Below are positions 40,612 to 49,544 of a DNA stretch of 64,000 nt, piece by piece. Source of the DNA: Salegentibacter sp. Its GTDB lineage: Bacteria; Bacteroidota; Bacteroidia; Flavobacteriales; Flavobacteriaceae. Within the stretch, counting starts at the first letter, position 1; each line of letters begins with the position of its first letter. Made by a program: the position numbers and the translations under genes. The notes under the pieces are model-generated. The model saw only the letters and a program-made list of their open reading frames with translations. It was not told the DNA's origin and searched no databases. The DNA is taken from assembly GCA_017795085.1 (NCBI GenBank), contig CP051246.1, positions 3,164,514-3,228,513 on the forward strand, read 5' to 3'.

Positions 40612-41796
40612 TTATATACGTTCTAATTGGGTTAACATAATTTCCATTCTTCGTATTAAATCATCATAGGTGAAAATATCTATTATGTTTTTATACTTTC
40701 TTTTGATTATCTCAAAATCTGAAAGCTGACTTTCCGTTAGCTTATTATCCCTTCCCATAATGATCATGCCATTGGGATTAGTAATTTTAATTTTGACATT
40801 TTCTGGTAGCCGGTCTTTGTATTTTTCGGTCAACTTTTTCTCGCCAATTGCACCTGTTTTATTTAAGTAGAATATGTATTTCTCGATTTGCATTATCGTT
40901 CCAGATAAATCTCTATTTGGTATGTGATTATCTCTATAAGGGTTGGCTGATACTATGTTCTTATCGAAGGGGATTTTTATTTCCACAATATCTAGATTCC
41001 CCATAAAGTCAATTATTCCATAGTCTAATCTTCTAGTTTTATTATTGTAGATGTCTTTAAACTTTACTTCGTCAAATACAGCAATATACTTAGGAAAGAG
41101 TAATAATATAATTTCAATTATCTCAGCTTGCCATTGATGTTCCGAATACTTTATCTCATTTGAAAGCATATTTTTTAGTTTCTCTAAAAGCGTTTGATAC
41201 TTTATAATATCAGCTTCACGAAAAGTTTTTCTTAAGTTACTACCATAAGCAGGTATTTTCTTGTTTAGATAGTTTTGATAAGACTCTTCTTTGTCTGAAA
41301 TATGGTCAAAATAATTCTTTAGAATCGAAGTAACTTTCGCCTGGCGATACAAGCTAATTTCGTGGGTATTAGGAAATATTTTAATGAGATTTTCGAACTC
41401 TACAATTGGTAATATGGTCTCTTTTGGACCGCCAATATAAATATCATCTTGCAAATGTTTATCAATTTGTAGAAGGAGTGATGACTTGGATTTTACGAAA
41501 AAATAATTAAGTTGTATATCCAAGGATTTATGAAAGAAAAAAGTATTGTTAAGTCCTAAAACTTCCCTGTAAACTCCATAATATTCGTCCTTTAATTCCC
41601 CAATCTCAAAAAAGTATTCAGATTCCTCAAATTCATTTTCCACCCTTTTGAGAAGTGATGCACTATTTACATTAAAAATGTGCTTTATTTTAAATGGAAG
41701 TTGCGTTTCAAGTTTCTTATCTAACCATTCCGTAGGCTCATAATCAGAATAGTATTTTAATACAAGTTTTGAATCTATTTTTTCTATCTCTACCAA
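40612..41796 (-). CDS. sduA: Shedu defence protein (DUF4263 nuclease)
   Basis: A 394-residue protein with an N-terminal domain of unknown fold and a C-terminal DUF4263 nuclease domain: Glu219 and Gln221 in SEHQWQ, Asp258 in RRLDYG, Glu272-x-Lys274 in IVEIKIP, and SGTIMQIEKY (Gln303). This is the PD-(D/E)XK arrangement of Shedu SduA, a single-gene anti-phage system. A TGA lies two codons upstream of TTG 41,796, so TTG is the start. It begins 24 bp after jetD on the same strand, so it is the fifth gene of the Wadjet operon, which is unusual for Shedu. Confidence 0.82.
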   Translation of the reverse strand: MVEIEKIDSKLVLKYYSDYEPTEWLDKKLETQLPFKIKHIFNVNSASLLKRVENEFEESEYFFEIGELKDEYYGVYREVLGLNNTFFFHKSLDIQLNYFFVKSKSSLLLQIDKHLQDDIYIGGPKETILPIVEFENLIKIFPNTHEISLYRQAKVTSILKNYFDHISDKEESYQNYLNKKIPAYGSNLRKTFREADIIKYQTLLEKLKNMLSNEIKYSEHQWQAEIIEIILLLFPKYIAVFDEVKFKDIYNNKTRRLDYGIIDFMGNLDIVEIKIPFDKNIVSANPYRDNHIPNRDLSGTIMQIEKYIFYLNKTGAIGEKKLTEKYKDRLPENVKIKITNPNGMIIMGRDNKLTESQLSDFEIIKRKYKNIIDIFTYDDLIRRMEIMLTQLERI

Positions 41797-41820
41797 ATCT
41801 CAGTATTTATTAGTTTTAAT

Positions 41821-42768
41821 TCAATTTATCTCAGAAAGAAGCTCAATCAAGTCCATCGACTCTTCCTCTACCCAGATATCATCTTGAATTAAGTTGTTGA
41901 TTATTTCTTGTTGATGTACGGAAAAGTCCTCCCATTTCAATCCTGAAAGTTCCTTTTTACGCCATTTACTTTTATGGTGAGGGGAATTTACAGGCAGGGC
42001 ATCATCTAATGTAGTAGGTTCGATTAAGGTTATTTCTTTTCCTTTTTCTTTAAAGATTCCCTTTATTCTCGAAAAGATGGATAGTCCGTGATGGTCCCAA
42101 TCGCAAAAGTAAAATAGAGGTAATTCTATTTTTTTTGCAGGAATATCTTTTAAAGGGTTGGTATTGTTACCACCTACATACCATAGTTCTATATTGTTCT
42201 GTTTGTATTCGTAGGGTACTTTTAAGCAAGCTATATTTTCGCAAATAACAACCAGCTTAGGGTTTTCACAATCTACTACGAATCGCCATTGTGCATTCTT
42301 CGGATCCTTCTCTGGGAACTCGTCAATATCCAGAAGCTGTAATACTGCATTTCTTAAACCGGGCTTATTTGTCAAATATTTTGCTCCTTTCCCTTTAAAA
42401 ACTCGTGCTGAAAAAGTGTTTTCAGTTGTGAGATTCTTTTTGAGTTGATCTTTTTGATAATAAATAAAAGCCAAACTTTTTAAGTCATCTTCGTTATAGG
42501 TTTTATGGGCGTTACTCTCTAATCCTGCTTTATAAAAGAAGTTGGAATAGTATTCAAAATAATCCAAAAATTCTTTTTCGTAATATGTCTTAAAACCATA
42601 TTTAGCTTCTAGAACCTTAGGATTACCCATTTTGGGCTTTATCAGCTTTTTTTGCTTCATTAGTATTTGTTTAATGAAGCTATTATTACCAATCTTTAAG
42701 TTGGTCTTTTCGTTTTTATATAGTTGGTTAAGACCAATCAGATATTTCCATTCAACATCTTTTTTCAT
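41821..42768 (-). CDS. jetD: Wadjet JetD, Toprim-type nuclease subunit
   Basis: A 315-residue protein. A winged-helix-like N-terminal half is followed by a Toprim core with Glu177 in LVVICENIA and the metal-binding pair Asp223/Asp225 in FCDWDHHG. This is the layout of JetD/MksG (DUF2220-like, related to topoisomerase VI A), the subunit that cuts plasmid DNA once the SMC motor has looped it. It follows jetC with a 30-bp gap. The protein is shorter than many JetD proteins, but the catalytic residues are all visible. Confidence 0.82.
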   Translation of the reverse strand: MKKDVEWKYLIGLNQLYKNEKTNLKIGNNSFIKQILMKQKKLIKPKMGNPKVLEAKYGFKTYYEKEFLDYFEYYSNFFYKAGLESNAHKTYNEDDLKSLAFIYYQKDQLKKNLTTENTFSARVFKGKGAKYLTNKPGLRNAVLQLLDIDEFPEKDPKNAQWRFVVDCENPKLVVICENIACLKVPYEYKQNNIELWYVGGNNTNPLKDIPAKKIELPLFYFCDWDHHGLSIFSRIKGIFKEKGKEITLIEPTTLDDALPVNSPHHKSKWRKKELSGLKWEDFSVHQQEIINNLIQDDIWVEEESMDLIELLSEIN

Positions 42769-42798
42769 TCTTACTTAAACATATTAGCGATTTACGTA

Positions 42799-45700
42799 TT
42801 AATTGCTATTGTTCTCAAAATCCCCAAATATTGGAACTGGCTCATAATTTACCTTGTTAGTTTCTTCCAAATTATTATGAAGCAAATAGATATATTGGTT
42901 CAACATATCTACTTTATATGGCTGTATTGACAACGATATAATCTGGTAATCATTTGCCTTAGCAATGTCGTAAAGCATATCGAAGTTACTTCCTAGTCCT
43001 GCTGCTTCGTCAATAGGCATAAACCTAATGCCATCCCTTACTTTATCCTTAGCACCTCTATTAATTAAAGAGAGTCTAGCAATACACAAAAGGGCAATCG
43101 CTGCATAGGTTTGGCTTGTACTTCCAGGGTTAGTTTTTCCGTGGAAGGATTGAATGGTAAAGTTCAATCCATAATATGATTTTGGATTGAGTAATTCTAA
43201 AATTTTAGGTTTTAGGTTTCTAGAACCACCGCATCGATAAAAAGCTTCTTGCATTTTCTCTTCTAGAGAGGTGTACTTTTCCAGTTCGTTTGAAATACCT
43301 TGTAAATCATTGAATAGATTATTCTCACTCGAAACTCTAATATCCTCACGTATTTTATCAATAAAGTCTTCCATCCAACCTCTAGGGTAGCTGTTTTCAA
43401 AATTGATGGACAGTTTTGCCTTGTGACCACCTGTAATCGTCTTATCATCGGCATCAATGAAATCCCTAATTTTTCTTGAGTAATATATCTGTTCGCTTAC
43501 CTCTGTATTGACCTTATCAACGATGCTCGTTAACTTTTGAAGCTTTCTAATGTTGAGCTTTTTATTTTTAATGTTGATATCGTCAAGCAACTTTTTAATA
43601 CGTGGGATAATCTCATCATCTTCTAAGTCCTTTTCCGAAAAAATCTCTGGGGGTAAAATTTCAGAGCATATCTCTTTAAAATCATCTGTTTCTAAATAGC
43701 GGTTGGCCTTTTCTTTCAAAAATTCCTTTATAACAAGAACATATTTATGATTGTATTGCTTTTGGCATTCTGAATTAATTGCATCTTTCGCGTCTAATGT
43801 TTCTGAGGTCACTTCTCGGTCATCGGTATTAGTTTCTAAAGTAACCTCTGGGTGATCATCAATTAATTTTTGTAAATCCACTTTAAAGACATCTATTGCT
43901 TTATCTTCAAACTTCAAGTCTTCAATAGCAATTTCATTTTTTGACTCTTTATGAAGGATCGTAACAAAAGCATCGTAGAAATTCTCTTGTTTGTTAAGTG
44001 TTGTTTTTAAACTCTCAAAACCATCCGTGTCTTTTACTTGGTAATTATACTTGGCGATTAACTGTTCGGCATCATCATCGATTTCGGGAATTGAAATCGT
44101 TTTTAGATTTGTTTTTAGCCCTTTAATTACAGAAGAGTTATCAGAACGTTTTTTGTCTATTTTCTTGTAGGTCTTGTTTGCCTTTTTGAATCCCTTATCT
44201 ATCTTTTCGTCTTCATCTAGCAATTTTAAATAACGCTTTATGGCGTCTGCTGTTTCCTCGTACAATTCGTGCTTATCAAACTTAGAATTAGCATCTTTTA
44301 ATTCCCAAGACAAAAGGTAAGCTGATTGGTTTTCTAGCTTATTTAGCAATTCTTTTAAAATTGTCCAATTCTTAAATTCCTTTTCTAAATCCTTGATGTC
44401 ATTATCCAAGGTTGCCTTTTGGTTTGAAAAATATTCCTTGATTTTATCTGAGTTGCCAGTATCAAATATTGGTTCTTGAACATAAGGGATATACTCACGA
44501 ACGCCACCTAAATCCAACCAAAAACCATCATCTTCATCTTTTGTGACTTGAAGGTTTTCAATCAACAATTTTGGATCTGGAATGTACCTTGACTTTATAC
44601 CATTTATTGGTTCTTTGGTAGTAATATTATCGTTTTGATATTTGTGTACTACACTTTCCTCTTTAGGGCTCAATTTTCTTTTAAGATTTAAAGCCCAATG
44701 TGCAAGCGACGAAGTATCATCTAGATTATTGAGGACTTTTAGTTTCTTTTTTTCTTCGAGTGACTTCTCGATTGTATTGACTGTTTCTGCTATATTCAAT
44801 AATGAATCCTTGTTGAGCATATCATTTTTTCCAAAGAAACTGTAAATACCACTATCTTTTAAAAGTGACTTAAACTCTTCTATTCGCTCAATGTCCAGCT
44901 TGTTTTTATGATAGTTTTGATAATGTTCTGATAGTTCCTTACCCGTTTTTTCAAAGTGCTGCATCCAAGAAAAATACTTTTTCAGGTCATTGCTTTTTCT
45001 TAGCCATAACATTCTTCCTGAAGAAGCTTTATCAAATTCTTCGTCTAAAGCAGGTATATTCAATTTCAGTTCTTCAACTTTAGTTTCGGCAAAATTTTTA
45101 AGTCCGATTAAGGTGTTTCGATTATTGAAAAAGGAATTTAATCTTTGGACCATTTTCACATTAGATTTTTCAATCTGCTGATTTAAGTATTGAAATTTTG
45201 TGTTTGAAAAATCGCTTTGAGCCTCGTCTCTATCTTTTTTTAAACTAAGAAGTTCTTGTAGTTCAGTCTGCTTATGGGTTAACATATCAATCTCATCTCT
45301 ATTAGATTCAAATTGACGTATATCGCCACTCAATTCTTCAACAGCCTTGTCAAAATCTAGCTTAAGCTCTTTTTCCTTATTATTTCCGAAGAGAAATTCC
45401 TGAATTTTCTCGCTTTTTTTGATGTCCAATGATTCTCTAGAAAAAGCCTGAATAATTTTAGCATAGCTTTTTAAAGACTCACGGTTAATGGATAAGTCAA
45501 CTGGAATGATATAATTTTCAAACAGTAGCTTATGAAACTTATCTAATACTGACCAAGATTCGCATACATATCCTTTAGTATCGAATATGTGGTTTTTTAA
45601 ATCCTCTATTGGTAAAATACTGTTGTCTTTCAGGAAATCCGAAAAACTAAGAGCTTTACTAAATGGAAGCAATTCATCTTCTGGTTCAAAATCTTCGCCG

Positions 45701-46050
45701 TGCTGAATAATAAAAGAGCGCGAGCTTCCGGTACTTTCAAGATAAATACCAATAATTACAAATGCGTCTTTTTTAAGTTCTACATTGATAAAGGCATAAC
45801 CCATATCTGTTCCTTTGCCATCGGTCCTTAACACCATTGTTTTAGGCTTTCTTGGCTCACTACTATCGGTAGGCGAATGAAATGCAGCGGAACCGACAAA
45901 AATAAGTTGCAGAATATCTGCAATCATACTCTTACCTGAGCCACCTTCGCCAACAAAGTCTGTTCTAAAGGGGTTGAAATCATAATCAAATGATTGATGA
46001 TGTACGATGCCCAAAGTGGATAATCTTTTTATTCTAGGGTATCTTTTCAT
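42799..46050 (-). CDS. jetC: Wadjet JetC, MukB-like SMC ATPase
   Basis: A 1,083-residue SMC-type motor: N-terminal Walker A GEGGSGKS at residues 34-41, very long coiled-coil arms (about 220-900) around a central hinge-like region, a C-terminal ABC signature region (NPGSTSQTYAAIALL) and Walker B with Asp1014-Glu1015 in FMPIDEAAG. This matches MukB/MksB/JetC. It would extrude DNA loops with JetA and JetB and hand small circular DNA to JetD. It overlaps jetB by 4 bp (ATGA). Family assignment is sure; the Wadjet subtype is not determined. Confidence 0.88.
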   Translation of the reverse strand: MKRYPRIKRLSTLGIVHHQSFDYDFNPFRTDFVGEGGSGKSMIADILQLIFVGSAAFHSPTDSSEPRKPKTMVLRTDGKGTDMGYAFINVELKKDAFVIIGIYLESTGSSRSFIIQHGEDFEPEDELLPFSKALSFSDFLKDNSILPIEDLKNHIFDTKGYVCESWSVLDKFHKLLFENYIIPVDLSINRESLKSYAKIIQAFSRESLDIKKSEKIQEFLFGNNKEKELKLDFDKAVEELSGDIRQFESNRDEIDMLTHKQTELQELLSLKKDRDEAQSDFSNTKFQYLNQQIEKSNVKMVQRLNSFFNNRNTLIGLKNFAETKVEELKLNIPALDEEFDKASSGRMLWLRKSNDLKKYFSWMQHFEKTGKELSEHYQNYHKNKLDIERIEEFKSLLKDSGIYSFFGKNDMLNKDSLLNIAETVNTIEKSLEEKKKLKVLNNLDDTSSLAHWALNLKRKLSPKEESVVHKYQNDNITTKEPINGIKSRYIPDPKLLIENLQVTKDEDDGFWLDLGGVREYIPYVQEPIFDTGNSDKIKEYFSNQKATLDNDIKDLEKEFKNWTILKELLNKLENQSAYLLSWELKDANSKFDKHELYEETADAIKRYLKLLDEDEKIDKGFKKANKTYKKIDKKRSDNSSVIKGLKTNLKTISIPEIDDDAEQLIAKYNYQVKDTDGFESLKTTLNKQENFYDAFVTILHKESKNEIAIEDLKFEDKAIDVFKVDLQKLIDDHPEVTLETNTDDREVTSETLDAKDAINSECQKQYNHKYVLVIKEFLKEKANRYLETDDFKEICSEILPPEIFSEKDLEDDEIIPRIKKLLDDINIKNKKLNIRKLQKLTSIVDKVNTEVSEQIYYSRKIRDFIDADDKTITGGHKAKLSINFENSYPRGWMEDFIDKIREDIRVSSENNLFNDLQGISNELEKYTSLEEKMQEAFYRCGGSRNLKPKILELLNPKSYYGLNFTIQSFHGKTNPGSTSQTYAAIALLCIARLSLINRGAKDKVRDGIRFMPIDEAAGLGSNFDMLYDIAKANDYQIISLSIQPYKVDMLNQYIYLLHNNLEETNKVNYEPVPIFGDFENNSN

Positions 46051-46694
46051 TTCAATTCATTTAGGGTTTCGTCTATATTATTTATATGGTCTTCGTGTAT
46101 GGCAATCAATCTATCAAAAGCCGGTAATAGGTCGAACTCATCATCATTTAATGTTACCCAACCTATTTTTTTGAATTCTCTAAGCGCTGATTCTACAGTT
46201 GAATCAATGGCATCATCATTTAAATTTCCAGGGTTGGTATTTCGAGATTTTGCAATCAATCTGTAAATACCTGGTTTTAAACCTTCATAATCAGTTCTAA
46301 TCTTCTTTTGCAAGTCTTTTACAGAAACCACATCTATTTGATTGTCTATGAAAAAAATCTTGTAAATAACGAAGCCGATAATAACGTGTTCGCTCTTCAT
46401 ATGATATCTATGTCCAGCGTCAATTTGACCTCTAGTATTACCTATAAAGTCCAAAAAATAATATCCTCTTGTTTCAGTTCCACCAAAAGCCAATTCAACA
46501 TTAAATAAAGACTGGTAGTAAGCTTTTAAGCTATCTATATTAGAATAAATGTAGTTGTAGAATCTTGCTTGGCTTCCTTCCCTTTGAAAATGAACGCCAT
46601 CTTTTAACATATAGTCCAAAGAGGCAAATAATTCTTCTGTGTCAGGATGGTCTAAAAACTGTACCCTTATATCTTTTGTATGTTCATCTTCCAT
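46047..46694 (-). CDS. jetB: Wadjet JetB, MukE/MksE-like KITE subunit
   Basis: A 215-residue protein of the size and helical/winged character of MksE/JetB. The segment GHRYHMKSEHVIIGFVIYKI, DLQKKIRTDY and the end FKKIGWVTLNDDEFDLLPAF recall condensin-complex MksE proteins. It should bridge the kleisin JetA and the ATPase JetC. Its start overlaps the end of jetA by 28 bp and its stop overlaps jetC by 4 bp, a tight arrangement that supports a complex made in fixed ratio. Confidence 0.78.
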   Translation of the reverse strand: MEDEHTKDIRVQFLDHPDTEELFASLDYMLKDGVHFQREGSQARFYNYIYSNIDSLKAYYQSLFNVELAFGGTETRGYYFLDFIGNTRGQIDAGHRYHMKSEHVIIGFVIYKIFFIDNQIDVVSVKDLQKKIRTDYEGLKPGIYRLIAKSRNTNPGNLNDDAIDSTVESALREFKKIGWVTLNDDEFDLLPAFDRLIAIHEDHINNIDETLNELK

Positions 46695-47989
46695 AAACTT
46701 ATATGCTCTATTTTGCTATTGGTCTGTTTGGTTTTATTCATTTTGAAATCAAAACTTTTTGATTTACGTGCTTGTTGTATTGAGCTGTAGATTGCACTTA
46801 CAGCTATCTGTCCATCATTTGTTTCTTCCATAATCTTGAAAAATGTTTCGGACAGATCAATGCTACCCCTTAATTCTATTTCGGCAATGATGTGTTGTTC
46901 CCATTTTCTAATCAAATCCTGTTGAGTGAGCACCTTTAAAATACTTTGTGTGTTTTCCTCAATCTTCACTTCGTTTGATTTATAGGAAACTCTCTTTTTG
47001 GGTTTAGAAGGGAATAATTCTCGTTCTCTCTCAACTATGGTAAAATTAGGTGTGTCTATATGTAAAATCGGATTTTCAACCACCTTTGGAAGAATTGTTT
47101 CCTTTTTGCTGGTCACGGTACTTTTATCCAATAGAAAGTGTAGAAATTTTTCAATTTTACTGTTAAATTGAGGTCTATTTAAAATAGAGAACAAATGCCT
47201 AATCTTTGGCTGAATTCTATCGAGTTTTCCATCGATAGAATCTAGTCTTTCGTTAAGATATTTGATAAAGAAGTGAACGTCTGCAATTAAATCGTCTGCT
47301 TCAGAATCTGTATCTTCTCGTTTTTCTAGAATTGAGCGTATCACTTTAGTTTCAGAATAGGCTGCTGCTAATTCTCTACTCTGCTCTTGAGCTTTATCTA
47401 AATTACTTTCTACTTCACGTAAAAGGTCTATAAACTTCTTATCGGAATTGGTGGTATTGTTTTTAAGTTTATTTACAGATTCTATGATTTGCCTATCTAA
47501 AAAATCTACCTGTTCCCTGAGATCTGGCTCATATTTTTTGAACTCAGAATTAAGCCAAAACTTTAAATCCTCCAAGGATACCCTTTGTTTCAATGAGGCT
47601 GTAAGAAGACTACAAATCTTTTCTATACGGGTTGGACTAAAGTTTCCCTTTAAAGTCTCTTTTGCATAGGCATAAAATCTATGCGCATAATCCTTAAAAT
47701 AATATTTCTGAGTTTCTTGGTTGTAGTCTAAAAAATATTCCTGAAGATCTTTTATGTGTTCACTATAAATCTCTTTTGGATATCTTTCGTTCGGTTTGCT
47801 TATCTGAGCGAAAGCATTGTGAAGGTCTTTTTCGACGAACTTTCCGTCGGGTAACGATTTGTTTTTAATTTTCTCAAATAGAACCATAACTGCCAAACCG
47901 ACTTCCTTCTTTGGGAAAAGTAGTTGGTAAACACCAGGTTCTTTAATCTCTTTTACAAAATCAAAACTTATTTTATCGTTTTCGTTCAA
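46667..47989 (-). CDS. jetA: Wadjet JetA, MukF-like kleisin
   Basis: A 440-residue largely helical protein that starts the four-gene jet set, where the kleisin always stands. Residues about 1-140 look like a winged-helix dimer domain, followed by long helices (DLREQVDFLDRQIIESVNKL, ERLDSIDGKLDRIQPKIRHL) and a C-terminal WHD-like segment. Identification rests mostly on gene order and helical pattern. A TAA two codons upstream leaves TTG at 47,989 as the start. The 173-bp gap to the divergently placed amidase end should contain the operon promoter; no clear -7 box was found. Confidence 0.75.
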   Translation of the reverse strand: MNENDKISFDFVKEIKEPGVYQLLFPKKEVGLAVMVLFEKIKNKSLPDGKFVEKDLHNAFAQISKPNERYPKEIYSEHIKDLQEYFLDYNQETQKYYFKDYAHRFYAYAKETLKGNFSPTRIEKICSLLTASLKQRVSLEDLKFWLNSEFKKYEPDLREQVDFLDRQIIESVNKLKNNTTNSDKKFIDLLREVESNLDKAQEQSRELAAAYSETKVIRSILEKREDTDSEADDLIADVHFFIKYLNERLDSIDGKLDRIQPKIRHLFSILNRPQFNSKIEKFLHFLLDKSTVTSKKETILPKVVENPILHIDTPNFTIVERERELFPSKPKKRVSYKSNEVKIEENTQSILKVLTQQDLIRKWEQHIIAEIELRGSIDLSETFFKIMEETNDGQIAVSAIYSSIQQARKSKSFDFKMNKTKQTNSKIEHISLWKMNIQKI

Positions 47990-48162
47990 TTTTTATGCTT
48001 CATCCATTTTAAGGGAAAAATCTCATAAAGATAATTAAATGATTTTTTCTTTATTTATGGTTATCCGCATTTCTAATAAATAATAACTTTATTTCTGAAA
48101 ACAAACAGCTTACCGTTGATTTAATACAGAGAATTACTTCTTTAAATAGTTCTTCCATTTTT

Positions 48163-48825
48163 CTATTTTATTGATTCATATATAAGACGAGCTAGAATTT
48201 TAGTTCTTTTCAAATTTGACAGGTATTTATTTTCATCCCTATTACTCAAAAAGCCCAATTCCAATAGCAAGGAAGGGCAACAATCAACAGTTTCCCGCAA
48301 CACCTGAAAATTCGCAAACTTCACCCCTCTACTTTCAAACCCTAATTGCTTTTTAAACTGGTTCTGTAATTGATAGGCAAACCAAATAGATTCCTTGGAA
48401 TATTCAGAGTGGGTTTCGCCAACATATACCTCAATCCCTCTTGCATTTGGATTAGGAGAATGATTGCAGTGCAAGGAAATAAACACATCAGCACTTAGCT
48501 CCTTTGCCAGTTTAGTCCTATCCGATAAGGAAATAAGCTTGTCATTATAACGGGTCAAGTAAATATCCATTGGTGTGTTTGACTTTTCGTTAAGCCTTAA
48601 AATTTCCAAGGCAATATCCAATACCACATCCTTTTCTTGGATGCCATTTATGCCGATTGCACCAGAATCTTTTCCGCCGTGTCCAACGTCAATTATTATT
48701 CGGTTTTGAGCACTCGTTTCTTGTCCAAAAATGAAGCACATTTTCAAAAGTAAAATCACAAAACTGACGTTTTTGAGCACTTTTTTTATTTTCACTTTTC
48801 GAGTTATTAACAACCTATCTTCCAA
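48163..48825 (-). CDS. N-acetylmuramoyl-L-alanine amidase (Amidase_3)
   Basis: A 220-residue zinc amidase that cuts peptide side chains from peptidoglycan. The four key sites are visible: His in IIIDVGHGGKD, Glu in GIQEKDV, His in FISLHCNHS and catalytic Glu in LLELGFLSN. An N-terminal hydrophobic stretch (VSFVILLLKMCFIFG) directs it to the periplasm; keeping it requires the TTG start at 48,825, since the next ATG (48,741) would remove it. Next to conjugation genes, it probably opens the wall locally for the mating channel. It is divergent from traE. Confidence 0.87.
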   Translation of the reverse strand: MEDRLLITRKVKIKKVLKNVSFVILLLKMCFIFGQETSAQNRIIIDVGHGGKDSGAIGINGIQEKDVVLDIALEILRLNEKSNTPMDIYLTRYNDKLISLSDRTKLAKELSADVFISLHCNHSPNPNARGIEVYVGETHSEYSKESIWFAYQLQNQFKKQLGFESRGVKFANFQVLRETVDCCPSLLLELGFLSNRDENKYLSNLKRTKILARLIYESIK

Positions 48826-48978
48826 ATTTCATAGAATTTGATATTAAATAACAGCATCAAAATCCAAATAAACACAAATAATATTTTATACACAATTACC
48901 TGATTTACAATTATTTAAAAACAAATATATGTACTTTTCTCATAACGAAAACGAATCAAAAATTTAAACCGTTCCGTT

Positions 48979-49266
48979 ATGAAAAAATCAATTTACCTAG
49001 CGACCTGTCTTTCGCTTCTCTCAAGTTCTCTTTTTGCTCAAATTGGGGGAATTGAAGATTCTGTTGATGATGTTTCGAATACCATTAGAACCATTTTTCC
49101 AATCCTTCTCGGGGTAATTTTCCTTGTAGGTTTCTTATTTAATGCCGGACATTTCTTTGGAGAGAACGCAGATCTAAAAAAAGGGATTACCCGTGTGCTT
49201 GTCTTTGTACTTATTGCAGGTGCCGTAGTGGGTATTTTCACCTACCTCATTGGAATCGTAGTATAA
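48979..49266 (+). CDS. traE: Conjugation protein TraE (DUF4134)
   Basis: A 95-residue protein with signal peptide (SSSLFAQ) and two membrane helices (IFPILLGVIFLVGFLFNAGHFF and VLVFVLIAGAVVGIFTYLI), the DUF4134 layout of TraE in CTnDOT-like elements; VirB2-like pilin has been suggested for the family. The motif GENADLKKGI between the helices is typical. First gene of the tra operon; its last base is shared with the traF start codon (TAATG). Confidence 0.87.
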   Translation: MKKSIYLATCLSLLSSSLFAQIGGIEDSVDDVSNTIRTIFPILLGVIFLVGFLFNAGHFFGENADLKKGITRVLVFVLIAGAVVGIFTYLIGIVV

Positions 49267-49544
49267 TGAAACGGTTCGAGGTCTATAAAAACATCAGGAA
49301 AAGGGCAGTCATTTTTGGATTGCCCATTTCCCTCTTTGCCGTGATGATGATTTTCATAGTTGTTTCTTTATTGGTCATTATCTTCTCGTTCAGTTTTGGA
49401 GTGATCATTGGCGTATTGGTTCTTAATTCAGTCTTATATATCGCTCTGACCCGAATTCCGAGCAATCCGCAGCTATTCCAAATGGCGAAAACCTTCCCAA
49501 AAAGCATCAGTAACAAACGAAATTCCGGTCTTGATTATGAATAA
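49266..49544 (+). CDS. traF: Conjugation protein TraF (DUF4133)
   Basis: A 92-residue protein with two close membrane helices (VIFGLPISLFAVMMIFIVVSL, then FGVIIGVLVLNSVLYIAL) and the start FEVYKNIRKRAVIFGL, as in DUF4133/VirB3-like TraF proteins. It is a small inner-membrane part of the mating channel, next to the VirB4-like ATPase as is usual. It overlaps traG by 8 bp. Confidence 0.85.
   Translation: MKRFEVYKNIRKRAVIFGLPISLFAVMMIFIVVSLLVIIFSFSFGVIIGVLVLNSVLYIALTRIPSNPQLFQMAKTFPKSISNKRNSGLDYE

Noticed and set aside
40612..41796. JetD-associated restriction endonuclease rather than Shedu
   Set aside because: The E-x-Q, D, E-x-K and late Gln pattern with a long N-terminal domain fits DUF4263/SduA better.
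42799..47989. Housekeeping MukBEF condensin
   Set aside because: The fourth gene with a Toprim nuclease core and the position in an ICE defence island fit Wadjet/MksBEFG instead.
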